Assembly (NCBI RefSeq): GCF_009829925.1
Contig: NZ_SNVJ01000015.1
Coordinates: 1 to 64,000, forward strand
Reading direction: 5' to 3'
Source: Teichococcus coralli
GTDB lineage: Bacteria; Pseudomonadota; Alphaproteobacteria; Acetobacterales; Acetobacteraceae
DNA: 64,000 nt
Below, one piece after another: positions 8,604-16,662 of the stretch. A program made the position numbers and the translations under genes. The notes under the pieces were generated by a model that saw nothing but the letters and a program-made list of their open reading frames with translations, was not told where the DNA came from and ran no database searches. The first letter of the stretch is position 1; each line of letters begins with the position of its first letter.

Positions 8604-9407
8604 ATGAGCGCCACGACGGACATGGCGGGCCAGGAGCCGCAGATCGCCTCCGCCGCCCGCACCGATGGCCCGCCGGCCATCCTGCTGGACAAGGTGAACA
8701 AGTGGTACGGCAGCATGCACGTGCTGCGCGACATCTCGCTCAACGTCGCGCAGAGCGAGCGCGTGGTGGTCTGCGGGCCTTCGGGCTCCGGCAAGTCCAC
8801 CATGATCCGCTGCATCAACCGCCTGGAGCAGCACCAGGAGGGGCGCATCGTGGTGGACGGCATGGAGCTGTCCGACGACCTGCGCAGCCTGGACGCCATC
8901 CGCCGCGAGGTCGGCATGGTGTTCCAGAGCTTCAACCTCTTCCCGCACCTGACGGTGCTGGACAACTGCACCCTGGCGCCGATCTGGGTCCGCCGCATGC
9001 CGAAGAAGGAGGCGGAGGCGCTGGCGATGGACTACCTGGAGCGGGTCAAGATTCCCGAGCAGGCGCGCAAGTATCCCGGCCAGCTTTCCGGCGGCCAGCA
9101 GCAGCGCGTGGCGATCGCCCGCGCGCTCTGCATGAAGCCCAAGATCATGCTGTTCGACGAGCCGACCTCGGCGCTCGACCCCGAGATGATCAAGGAGGTG
9201 CTCGACACCATGGTGATGCTGGCCGACACCGGCATGACCATGATCTGCGTGACCCACGAGATGGGCTTCGCCCGCCAGGTGGCCGACCGCGTGGTGTTCA
9301 TGGACCGCGGCGAGATCGTCGAGGCCGGGGTGCCGGACCAGATCTTCAACGACCCCAAGACCGAGCGGCTGAAGACCTTCCTCAGCCAGATCCTGCGCGG
9401 GCACTGA
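8604..9407 (+). CDS. aapP: General L-amino-acid ABC transporter, ATPase
   Basis: AapP powers AapQM. The 267-residue ATPase has Walker [10 protein letters not shown] (58-66), the Q-loop [14 protein letters not shown], the signature [15 protein letters not shown], Walker [15 protein letters not shown] and the switch His in [10 protein letters not shown]. It is most similar in pattern to the GlnQ/AapP/BztD group of polar amino-acid transporters. It ends the operon, and GC-rich hairpins follow at 9443-9534. Confidence 0.96.
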   Translation: MSATTDMAGQEPQIASAARTDGPPAILLDKVNKWYGSMHVLRDISLNVAQSERVVVCGPSGSGKSTMIRCINRLEQHQEGRIVVDGMELSDDLRSLDAIRREVGMVFQSFNLFPHLTVLDNCTLAPIWVRRMPKKEAEALAMDYLERVKIPEQARKYPGQLSGGQQQRVAIARALCMKPKIMLFDEPTSALDPEMIKEVLDTMVMLADTGMTMICVTHEMGFARQVADRVVFMDRGEIVEAGVPDQIFNDPKTERLKTFLSQILRGH

Positions 9408-9442
9408 AACCGCGTCGCGGGGGCGCCGCCCCCGCACCCCCG

Positions 9443-9534
9443 CCGGGGAGGCTGAGCCTCCCCGGGCCCCTGCATTCACCGACGGGGATCTCGGGGGGTA
9501 CGGTCACCCCAGCGGGAGGGCACCGCCCTCTCGC
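9443..9534. terminator. Two hairpins between convergent aapP and the DUF1643 gene
   Basis: CCGGGGAGGCT / AGCCTCCCCGG (9443-9453, 9455-9465) is an 11-bp inverted repeat around a single base. GCGGGAGGGC / GCCCTCTCGC (9512-9521, 9525-9534) is a second stem with one G:T pair. Neither has a strong T tract. Lying between convergent genes, they probably serve as a bidirectional transcript boundary. Confidence 0.55.
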
Positions 9535-9538
9535 GCCC

Positions 9539-10105
9539 TTAGGGCCAGGGGACCGGCTCGGTGCTTGCCGCGATGTAGAGCGGGTGCCCCGGCTCGCCGG
9601 ACTGCGTCACCTTCAGCGCCATCGGCCGCACGCGCGCCGCCCCCAGCAGCTTCGCCACCGCCGCGCCACGCCCGCGCAGCGGCTTGGGCGGCAGCCCCCA
9701 GGCGACGATCACCCGCTCCGCCCGCGCCGCCCATTCGGCGATGGCGGCATCATTCCCCGGCCCGACAGGGTCATCCGCCATCAGCAGCATTTCCGGCCGG
9801 GTCGCGCGCAGGGCGAAGATGTTCAGCACCACCATGGCGCCAAAGCCCCAGCGGCGGGTGAAGTCCCGCGCCCGGCGCACGGTCGGGTCGTCCACCTGCT
9901 CGTCGGCGGTGGAGGGGTTCATCATGATCCAGGCGGCAAAGCCGGGTGCGCCGAAAGGCTTCCCGTCCCAGCGGCGCTCCAGGAAGGTTCGGTAGCGGCC
10001 GCATTCGGAGAAGGCGGCTCGGCTGACCACCTCGCCGGAGACGGCGAGCCGCACCTTGCCGCCGGGGTCGTGGCGGTCCTGCGGGCGGGGGAAGAGGTCG
10101 GTCAT
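9539..10105 (-). CDS. DUF1643 protein
   Basis: The 188-residue protein matches the DUF1643 pattern, with AWIMMNPSTADEQVDDPTVR, the FTRRWGFGAMVVLNIFALRA segment and a late VIVAWG strand. The family is predicted to be cytoplasmic and has no settled function. ATG at 10105 has an AGGA ribosome site 8 nt upstream. It is convergent with aapP. On the other side, prfB lies upstream on the same strand across a 190-bp spacer holding two GAATTC-type hairpins. Confidence 0.8.
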   Translation of the reverse strand: MTDLFPRPQDRHDPGGKVRLAVSGEVVSRAAFSECGRYRTFLERRWDGKPFGAPGFAAWIMMNPSTADEQVDDPTVRRARDFTRRWGFGAMVVLNIFALRATRPEMLLMADDPVGPGNDAAIAEWAARAERVIVAWGLPPKPLRGRGAAVAKLLGAARVRPMALKVTQSGEPGHPLYIAASTEPVPWP

Positions 10106-10126
10106 GATGCGTCCTGCTCAGCAAGC

Positions 10127-10169
10127 CTGGGGGGAGCAGGGTTCCCCCCAGACCCCCCGTCCTTTCTGC
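10127..10169 (+). terminator. Family hairpin, left member of a tail-to-tail pair
   Basis: CTGGGGGGA / TCCCCCCAG (10127-10135, 10143-10151) is followed by ACCCCCCGTCCTTTCTGC, a diverged form of the family's distal arm. It points toward the matching element at 10231-10291. It is not placed to terminate a plus-strand gene, since the DUF1643 gene starts just to its left on the minus strand. Confidence 0.45.
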
Positions 10170-10230
10170 AAGTTCTCGGAACGCGCTCCGTGCGCCCTCC
10201 GTGGCCGTGCTTCAGACGGGGAACCAACGG

Positions 10231-10291
10231 GCAGAAAGAAGATGAGGGGATCGGACGGATACGTCCGATGGGGAGAATTCCTTCTTCCCCA
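10231..10291 (-). terminator. Terminator hairpins behind prfB
   Basis: Read on the minus strand after the prfB stop, this holds a TGGGGAAGAA...TTCTCCCCA hairpin with the GAATTC core, then a second stem ATCGGACG / CGTCCGAT (10250-10257, 10262-10269), then the pyrimidine arm ending TTCTTTCTGC. It is a family copy with an extra stem inserted. Confidence 0.55.
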
Positions 10292-10297
10292 GCACGT

Positions 10298-11428
10298 TCA
10301 CCGTGCCGTCGCGCTGGCCTCGCTGCGGTGGGCGCCGACGCGGGTGGCCAGTGCCGCCGCCATGAAGTCGTCCAGCTCGCCATCCAGCACCGCGTCGGGG
10401 TTGCCCTTCTCGACGTTGGTGCGGAGGTCCTTCACCAGCTGGTAAGGCGCGAGGACATAGGACCGGATCTGGTGCCCCCAGCCGATGTCGGTCTTGCCGG
10501 CCTCGGTGGCGGCGCTGGCCTCCTCGCGCTTGCGCAGCTCCAGCTCGTAGAGGCGCGCCTTCAGCATGTCCATGGCGATGACGCGGTTGCGGTGCTGCGA
10601 GCGGTCCTGCGTCGAGGCGGCGACAATGCCGGTCGGGATATGCGTGAAGCGCACGCCCGACTCGGTCTTGTTCACGTGCTGGCCGCCGGCGCCGGAGGCG
10701 CGGAAGGTATCCGTCTTGAGGTCCGCCGGGTTGATCTCGATCTCGATCTTGTCGTCGATCACCGGAAAGACGTAGACGCTGGCGAAGGAGGTCTGCCGGC
10801 GCGCGGCGGCGTCGAAGGGCGAGATGCGCACCAGGCGGTGCACGCCGCTTTCCGTCTTCAGCCAGCCATAGGCGTTGGGCCCGCTCACCTGGATGGTGGC
10901 GGACTTGAGGCCGGCCTGCTCGCCCTCGCTTTCCTCGGTCAGCGCCACCTTGTAGCCGCGCTTCTCGGCCCAGCGCTGGTACATGCGCAGCAACATCTGC
11001 GCCCAGTCCTGCGCCTCCGTGCCACCGGCGCCGGCATTCACCTCCACGAAGCAGTCACGGTTGTCGGCCTCGCCGGAAAGCAGGCTCTCGATCTCGCGGC
11101 GCTTGGCCTCGGTGGCGTAGGCATGCAGGTCGGCCACCGCGGCATCAGCGGTCGCCGCATCGCTCTCGGCCTCGGCCAGCTCGATCAGCTCCAGCGCGTC
11201 CTGGACGTTCTGCTCCAGCGCGCGCACGCCCTCGATCTGGTCGGCCAGGCGGGTGCGCTCGCGCATCACCGCCTGCGCCTCGTCGGGCTTTTCCCAGAGG
11301 GTGGGATCTTCAGCGCGGGCATTCACCTCGTCGAGGCGGCGCAAGGCCACGTCCCAGTCGAGATGACGCCGCAGGAGGGCGATGGATTCCTCGATCTGGC
11401 CGCGCAGGGCCTCGGCATCGGCGCGCAT
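10298..11428 (-). CDS. prfB: Peptide chain release factor 2
   Basis: RF2 reads UGA and UAA and triggers peptide release. The 376-residue protein has the recognition tripeptide SPF (203-205) and the catalytic GGQ (248-250) in [16 protein letters not shown]. The start at 11428 is preceded by GAGGG; an upstream in-frame start would add 13 unrelated residues. The usual programmed +1 frameshift is absent: where E. coli has CTT-TGA-C, this gene reads CTC-GAC in one uninterrupted frame, so RF2 autoregulation by UGA is not expected. Confidence 0.96.
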   Translation of the reverse strand: MRADAEALRGQIEESIALLRRHLDWDVALRRLDEVNARAEDPTLWEKPDEAQAVMRERTRLADQIEGVRALEQNVQDALELIELAEAESDAATADAAVADLHAYATEAKRREIESLLSGEADNRDCFVEVNAGAGGTEAQDWAQMLLRMYQRWAEKRGYKVALTEESEGEQAGLKSATIQVSGPNAYGWLKTESGVHRLVRISPFDAAARRQTSFASVYVFPVIDDKIEIEINPADLKTDTFRASGAGGQHVNKTESGVRFTHIPTGIVAASTQDRSQHRNRVIAMDMLKARLYELELRKREEASAATEAGKTDIGWGHQIRSYVLAPYQLVKDLRTNVEKGNPDAVLDGELDDFMAAALATRVGAHRSEASATAR

Positions 11429-11632
11429 CGTATCGTCCCTCGCTCGAAGAGGCCGGTCTGGCCGCAAAGCCCGGCCACGCGCCTCCGCGGGGGAAGGCGG
11501 GCCGCACGCGCCCCTGCGGGCGGCGGCCCCTCGGATGGCAGGGCAGGGGGCGGGGGATACTATCCCGCCGCCCCCGCTGTCCAGAGGTGGCGCCAGAAAT
11601 GCGCCACCCGTCCTGCCAGCCGCCTTGCAGCC

Positions 11633-12580
11633 TCAGGCGATCAGAGGCTGGTCGGTGCGGCCTTCATAGTAGCCATGCTCGATGAAGTGCGCGGTCGCGG
11701 CATCGTAGTTGTTGCCCAGCCACGCCTTCAGATCCGAATAGTTGTTCAGGTACTGCTCGGCGCTGAAGTTGTCCCGCACGCGGCCTTCGTAGAAGCCATG
11801 CTCCACGAAATGGGCGGTGCCGCGCCCATAGTCGGCGCCCAGCCACTGGATGAGGTCGGGGTAGGAGGCGATGTATTCCAGCCCATTGAAGGTGCCGGCG
11901 CTCCGGCCCTCAGCAAAGCCGTGCTGGATGTAGTGGGTGGCCCCGGCTTCCCAGTTGACCCCCAGCCAGGGGATCAGGTCGTTATAGGAGGCGATGTAGC
12001 CCAGACCGTCGAAGTTGCCGGGGCCGCGCCCTTCCTCGTAGCCGTGGAAGAGGTAGTGGTAGGTGCCGTCGCCCGCCGAGGCGCCGAGCCAGGTGATCAG
12101 GTCCGGGTTGGAGGCGATGTAGGTCAACCCGTTGAAGCTGGCGGTCGAGCGGCCTTCGGCGAAGCCGTGCTCGGCATAGTGCCAGGCGCCCTGCGAGGCG
12201 TTGTCGCGGTAGACAACGAGCAGGTCCGGGTTGGACGCGATGTAGCGCAACGGGGAGAAGGACGGCAGGTTCACCGCCAGCTGCTGGTCGGCGAAGTCGA
12301 GGCGGCTGACATTGACCAGGCGGTCCACCGAACCGTCCGTGGAATCGGTCACCGTCGCGACGCCACCGGTGACAACCACCTGGTAGCGGCTGCTGACGCC
12401 GTCAAAGGCGGCCACATCAAAGCCGGGGCCGCCGTCGATGAAGTCGCTGCCCGGGCCACCGACGATGTAGTCGCCGCCGTCGCCGGCGTAGATGTCGTCG
12501 TTCTGGGGCGTCCCAACAATCGTTTCGCTGTTGTCCGTCGCCACGATTTTGTTGATTGGCGGAATATAGGGGCTGGCCAT
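11633..12580 (-). CDS. Secreted RTX-type protein with five 41-residue repeats
   Basis: The 315-residue protein begins with a short N-terminal segment and an RTX-like calcium-binding stretch (NDDIYAGDGGDYIVGG, then GSDFIDGGPGFD). It ends in five tandem 41-residue repeats with consensus YIAS-x-PDLI-x-WLG...HY..HGF-x-EGR...F-GL. No Sec signal is seen; RTX repeats suggest type I secretion, but no T1SS genes lie nearby. The start at 12580 has GGAGAG at 8 nt; longer frames upstream lack this. The repeats occur in surface-associated and calcium-binding proteins; the ligand is unknown. It could be a surface-layer or adhesion protein. Confidence 0.8.
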   Translation of the reverse strand: MASPYIPPINKIVATDNSETIVGTPQNDDIYAGDGGDYIVGGPGSDFIDGGPGFDVAAFDGVSSRYQVVVTGGVATVTDSTDGSVDRLVNVSRLDFADQQLAVNLPSFSPLRYIASNPDLLVVYRDNASQGAWHYAEHGFAEGRSTASFNGLTYIASNPDLITWLGASAGDGTYHYLFHGYEEGRGPGNFDGLGYIASYNDLIPWLGVNWEAGATHYIQHGFAEGRSAGTFNGLEYIASYPDLIQWLGADYGRGTAHFVEHGFYEGRVRDNFSAEQYLNNYSDLKAWLGNNYDAATAHFIEHGYYEGRTDQPLIA

Positions 12581-12863
12581 CCGCGACTCTCCGCATGAAC
12601 AGGAACGGTTGAACGATAGCTCGGCAGATAAAGTTTGTGCCGATTCGAAGTTGGCGTTCCATCTCACTTTCCGTTCATGAGTTTTTGGCAAGCCGGCTCA
12701 GGCGTTCGCTTTCCGTCCATGAATTGGGGCGGATTCTCCGGTTTTTCCCGAGCCACCCCAAACCAGAGGCCGTGCAAAACAACAACTGCACCACCTCAGG
12801 TGGCGCAGCCGCTGTGGAATACCTCTTTTAAGGAGAGGGGCCTTCCCCCCCGGAACCAACGGC
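12581..12863 (-). other. Upstream region of the RTX gene, with a direct repeat
   Basis: This 283-bp gap lies between the mrcA stop and the RTX gene start, both on the minus strand. CTTTCCGTTCATGA (12667-12680) recurs as CTTTCCGTCCATGA (12709-12722), spaced 42 bp, close to four helical turns. The region is less GC-rich than its neighbours. The pair could be binding sites of a regulator of the RTX gene; nothing else was recognised. Confidence 0.4.
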
Positions 12864-15452
12864 TCAGTAGAGGCCGCCGAGTCCGCTGTCCGCTCCGGCC
12901 GGCGTGTCCGTGACCATCTCGCCGGTGCCGATTGGCGGCCTCGCGGCGTTCTCGGTGCCGGGCCTGAAGGGCTCCAGGATGGTCTGGCCATTGTCGAGCT
13001 GGGTGCGCACCAGCGCCACGCCCGGCGGCGCGCGGAATGGCACCGGCGGGCTGTCCTTCAACGCCGAGGCCACCACGTCATGGAAGATCGGCGCCGCGTT
13101 GGTGCCGCCCGTCTCGTTGCGGCCCAGGGAGCGGGGGTCGTCGAAGCCGACCCAGACCGCGACCACGATGTCCGGCGTGAAGCCGACGAACCAGTTGTCC
13201 ATGTAGTCGTTGGTGGTGCCGGTCTTGCCAGCCACCGGGCGGTCCAGCCCGGCCCCGGCGCGGGTGCCGGTGCCGTACTGCACCGCCCCCTGCAGCAGGG
13301 AGACCATCTGGTAGGCGGCGATCGGGTCGGCGATCTGCTTGCGCTCGTCGGTCAGATGCGGCGGCTCGGCGTTCGGGCCACTGCTGCAGGCGTCGCAGCG
13401 GCGGCTGTCGGCGCGCCAGACGACGTTGCCGAAGCGATCCTGCACCGTGTCGATCAGCGTCGGCATCACCTCCTTGCCGCCGTTGACAAAGGAGGCATAG
13501 GCCGCGGCCATGCGCATCACCGTCGTCTCGCCGGCGCCGAGCGCCATGGAGAGGACATGCGGCATGTTGGGGATGACGTGGAAGCGGGCCGCCGTCTCGG
13601 CCACCCGGTCGATGCCCACCTCCTGCGCCAGACGGACGGTGACGAGGTTCAGCGACTTCTGCAGCGCCGTCCGCATCGTCACCCAGCCGTTGTAGTTGCC
13701 CTCATAGTTGCCCGGCTTCCAGATGCCCTGCGGCGTCTGGATCTCGATCGGCCCGTCCAGCAGCTTCTGGTTGGGCGGGATCCCCAGCTCCAGCGCCGGC
13801 AGGTAGACGAAGGGCTTGAAGGAGGAGCCGGGCTGGCGCAGCGCCTGGGTCGCGCGGTTGAACCAGGACTTCTCGAAGGAGAAGCCGCCCGCCATGGAGA
13901 GCACGCGTCCCGTGGCCGGATCGAGCGCAACGACGGCGCCCTCCACCTGCGGGATCTGCCGCAGCGCGAGCTGCGGTGGGCGGGCCGCGCTGCGGCCCTG
14001 GGCAGGCGCACCCGCGCGGGGCTCCACCAGCACCACGTCGCCGGGGCTCAGCACGTCCTGCATGCGGCGCGGCGCGGCGCCAGGCCGGCCATCCCTGGCA
14101 GCCGGCCGGGCCCAGCCCTGCACTGCCGAGAAGGGCAGCGTGCCCTGGCGCGGCTGCGCCTGAGCGCGGCCGTCGGGGTGCTCCAGCCAGGCCAGCTTCG
14201 CCTCGGAACTCTCCACGCCGAGCACCACGGCAAGCTGCCACTCCGCCGGCGCGCCGGCGGGGCGCGTGACGCCCTCCAGCGCCGGCATCCATTCCGTGGC
14301 GGCGGTGGAAATGCTGGCCACCGGCCCTCGCCAGCCGCCGCGGCGGCGGTCATAGGCCATCAGCCCGTCGCGCAGCGCCTGCTCGGTCGCGGTCTGCAGG
14401 TCCGGCTCCATGCTGGTGCGGACCACGAGGCCGCCCATGGTGGTCTGGTCCTGCCCGAAGCGGGCGACCAGCTCGCGCCGCACCTCCTCGGTGAAGTACT
14501 GGCCGGTGGCCAGCAGGTCCGGCCGGGCGCGGCCGCGCGCGACGATCGGCTCCTGCTTGGCCGCATCCGCCTCCGCCTGGGTGATCGCGCCGTCCTCGGC
14601 CATGCGGTCGAGCACCCAGTTGCGCCGGGCCCTGGCCGCCTCGGGGAAGCGGTTCGGATTGTAGTTGTTGGGCGCCTTGGGCAGGGCGCCAAGGAAGGCC
14701 ATCTCGCCCAGCGTCAGCTCGTCGAGGCCCTTGTTGAAGTAGTTCATCGCCGCCGAGGCGACGCCATAGGCCTGCTGCCCCAGAAAGATCTCGTTGAGGT
14801 AGATCTCCAGGATGCGGTCCTTCGGCATGGCCGATTCCAGCCGGAAGGCCAGGATCGCCTCGCGCACCTTGCGCATGATGGTGCGGTCGTTGCCCACCAG
14901 CATGTTCTTGGCGACCTGCTGGGTGATGGTGGAAGCGCCGAGCGCCCGCCGCCCGGTGAACAGGCCTTCCACGTTCATCAGCGCCGCGCGTCCGATGGCC
15001 AGAAAATCCACGCCATGATGGGTCCAGAAGTTCTGGTCCTCGGCGGCCACAAAGGCGGCCTGCAGGCGCGGCGGAATGGCGCCGACCGGCACGAAGACGC
15101 GCCGCTCCATCGCCAGTTCCGACATCAGCCGGGAGTCGGCGGCGTAGATGCGGCTCATCTGCGGCGGCTGGTAGTCGGCCAGCCAGGCATGCTCCGGCAG
15201 GTCCGCCACGGCTTCGCGGTAGACGCCATAGGCGCCGATGCCGCCAACCGCGGCGGCGCCCAGCACCAGGATCAGCCCGAGGCTGGCCAGCCGCACCACC
15301 CAGCGGCCCGCACCGCGCCCGCCGCCGCCTTTCCGGCGCGGCCGGCGGGGCGGGCGAGGGGGCTTGCCAGGTGGCGCGACATCCGGCTGGGCAGGAGCAG
15401 TGGCGCGTTCACCCACCAGGGGACGGTCGGCGCGGAGTTCGTTCGGTGCCAT
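12864..15452 (-). CDS. mrcA: Penicillin-binding protein 1A, bifunctional peptidoglycan synthase
   Basis: PBP1a polymerises and crosslinks peptidoglycan. The 862-residue protein has a Pro/Arg-rich cytoplasmic N terminus, one membrane anchor (about 51-75), and the glycosyltransferase motif EDQNFWTHHG with catalytic Glu138, followed by GASTITQQVAKN. The transpeptidase motifs are SSFK (Ser543), SLN (600-602) and KTG (743-745). Domain order and length fit class A PBPs. mrcA upstream of prfB is a common alphaproteobacterial arrangement; here the RTX gene lies between them. Confidence 0.96.
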   Translation of the reverse strand: MAPNELRADRPLVGERATAPAQPDVAPPGKPPRPPRRPRRKGGGGRGAGRWVVRLASLGLILVLGAAAVGGIGAYGVYREAVADLPEHAWLADYQPPQMSRIYAADSRLMSELAMERRVFVPVGAIPPRLQAAFVAAEDQNFWTHHGVDFLAIGRAALMNVEGLFTGRRALGASTITQQVAKNMLVGNDRTIMRKVREAILAFRLESAMPKDRILEIYLNEIFLGQQAYGVASAAMNYFNKGLDELTLGEMAFLGALPKAPNNYNPNRFPEAARARRNWVLDRMAEDGAITQAEADAAKQEPIVARGRARPDLLATGQYFTEEVRRELVARFGQDQTTMGGLVVRTSMEPDLQTATEQALRDGLMAYDRRRGGWRGPVASISTAATEWMPALEGVTRPAGAPAEWQLAVVLGVESSEAKLAWLEHPDGRAQAQPRQGTLPFSAVQGWARPAARDGRPGAAPRRMQDVLSPGDVVLVEPRAGAPAQGRSAARPPQLALRQIPQVEGAVVALDPATGRVLSMAGGFSFEKSWFNRATQALRQPGSSFKPFVYLPALELGIPPNQKLLDGPIEIQTPQGIWKPGNYEGNYNGWVTMRTALQKSLNLVTVRLAQEVGIDRVAETAARFHVIPNMPHVLSMALGAGETTVMRMAAAYASFVNGGKEVMPTLIDTVQDRFGNVVWRADSRRCDACSSGPNAEPPHLTDERKQIADPIAAYQMVSLLQGAVQYGTGTRAGAGLDRPVAGKTGTTNDYMDNWFVGFTPDIVVAVWVGFDDPRSLGRNETGGTNAAPIFHDVVASALKDSPPVPFRAPPGVALVRTQLDNGQTILEPFRPGTENAARPPIGTGEMVTDTPAGADSGLGGLY

Positions 15453-15563
15453 GTCGGGCTTCCCTTACACCTTCGGGCCGCAGGGCGCGAAGCGCCGAGT
15501 GGGCATGGCCGGCAGATAAGGAAGCTTGGCCTTTCGCACCAGCGAGGAAACCGACTGAAACAA

Positions 15564-15605
15564 GGCCGGGGAAAAAGAAACCCCCGGCCCCCATCTTTCT
15601 TCTGT
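15564..15605 (+). terminator. Family hairpin, left member of a tail-to-tail pair
   Basis: GGCCGGGG / CCCCGGCC (15564-15571, 15582-15589) with an A-rich loop is followed by CCCATCTTTCTTCTG, the family's distal arm. It faces the element at 15631-15671 across about 25 bp. The core has lost GAATTC. mrcA starts to its left on the minus strand, so it has no obvious gene to terminate. Confidence 0.5.
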
Positions 15606-15630
15606 CAGCCCAGGCAGCGCCGGATTCCGA

Positions 15631-15671
15631 GCAGAAAGAAGGGGGTCGGGGGAATTCCTTTCCCGACCTTT
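15631..15671 (-). terminator. GAATTC-core terminator behind the VOC gene
   Basis: On the minus strand, directly after the stop codon: GGTCGGG / CCCGACC arms enclosing GGAATTCC, then CCCCCTTCTTTCTGC. This orientation fits termination of the VOC-family gene. Confidence 0.65.
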
Positions 15672-16526
15672 TCAAGTCTCGGCCTGGATCAGCGCCACAA
15701 GGTTCCCGGAGGGATCGGTCGCCTTCCCGTTCGGCAGGGCCGCCGCCGCGCGTTGAAAGGCGGCTTCGCTCGCCGCCCGCAGCGTGAGGGCGGCGAGTCC
15801 GGCAAGCCCCGCTGGCCGGGTGCCGCTGCTGCCCCAGGTGTTGATCGCGACATGGTGGTGATAGCCGCCGCTGGCCAGGAAGCTGGCATGCGGCATGCGC
15901 TGCATCACCTCGAGTCCGAGGCCACGATAGAAGGCTTCCGTGGCAGCGAGGTCGCCAGCGCGCAGGTGCACATGGCCAATGCGGGTGGCGCGCGGCGCCG
16001 GGTCCGCCGCCGTCGTGGCGGCGAGCAGGTCCTGCAGGTCGAGCCGCCGCGTCACCATGGCCACCCCTTGCGCCAGGGCAGGCGGGTGTGGCCAGAGGGG
16101 GCGTGGCCAGAGGGCGCGCGGCCTGTCGGCATAGACCTCGATGCCGTTGCCTTCCGGGTCGGAAAGGTAGAGCGCCTCGCTGACACCGTGGTCCGAGGCG
16201 CCGTCAAGCCGGATGCCGAGCGCCAGCGCATGGCGCAGCCAGCCCGCCAGCGCGGCACGGTCCGGCATCAGGAAGGCGGTGTGGAACAGGCCGGGCTCGT
16301 CGCCGCGCTCCGGGCGTGCGTCCGGCGCGGCCAGCAGGCGCAGCGTGGCGCCGGCAAGGTCGAAGCGCAGCCCGGCACCTTCCGGCACCGGCTCCAGGCC
16401 CAGCAGCGTCGCGTAGAATCCCGCAAGCCGAGGCAGGTCGCGCGCCGCCAGCGTCACGCCGCCGATGGTGAGCGGCGCCGCTTCGGGCGGCAGCTCGGCC
16501 AGGTGTGATGGAAGAATGTCAGGCAT
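15672..16526 (-). CDS. VOC-family (glyoxalase/extradiol dioxygenase-like) protein, two domains
   Basis: The 284-residue protein consists of two vicinal-oxygen-chelate halves. The first has LTIGGVTLAARDLPRLAGFY, GLFHTAFLMPDR and LYLSDPEGNGIEVYAD; the second has RIGHVHLRAGDLAATEAFYR and HASFLASGGYHHHVAINTW. This layout resembles CatE-type catechol-2,3-dioxygenase-like proteins, and His/Glu metal ligands are plausible in GLFHTAF and NGIEVY. The substrate cannot be inferred. The start at 16526 has GGAG upstream and fits the family N terminus; upstream codons do not look coding. The CPA2 gene diverges 136 bp away. Confidence 0.83.
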   Translation of the reverse strand: MPDILPSHLAELPPEAAPLTIGGVTLAARDLPRLAGFYATLLGLEPVPEGAGLRFDLAGATLRLLAAPDARPERGDEPGLFHTAFLMPDRAALAGWLRHALALGIRLDGASDHGVSEALYLSDPEGNGIEVYADRPRALWPRPLWPHPPALAQGVAMVTRRLDLQDLLAATTAADPAPRATRIGHVHLRAGDLAATEAFYRGLGLEVMQRMPHASFLASGGYHHHVAINTWGSSGTRPAGLAGLAALTLRAASEAAFQRAAAALPNGKATDPSGNLVALIQAET

Positions 16527-16662
16527 GGCGGGCCTCCAGGTCTCCCACCTCATCTGGGCCTGCCGGTTCCGGACGGGAAATCCCATGCCGGAACCGTCAT
16601 CATTGACGGGAATGATGAGGCACCCTGGCCTGGGCCGCGGCCGCCCTCTACTCTGCCCGGCA

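Noticed and set aside
10298..11428. Programmed +1 frameshift in prfB
   Set aside because: The codon at the usual site is CTC followed by GAC with no in-frame UGA; the gene is one continuous frame.
5738..12598. Very long antisense and off-frame open frames over aapQMP and prfB (for example 5738-8998 minus and 8702-12598 plus)
   Set aside because: In this GC-rich DNA stop codons are rare in all frames. These frames lie across clearly recognised genes, have low-complexity His/Arg/Gly/Gln translations and no family pattern.
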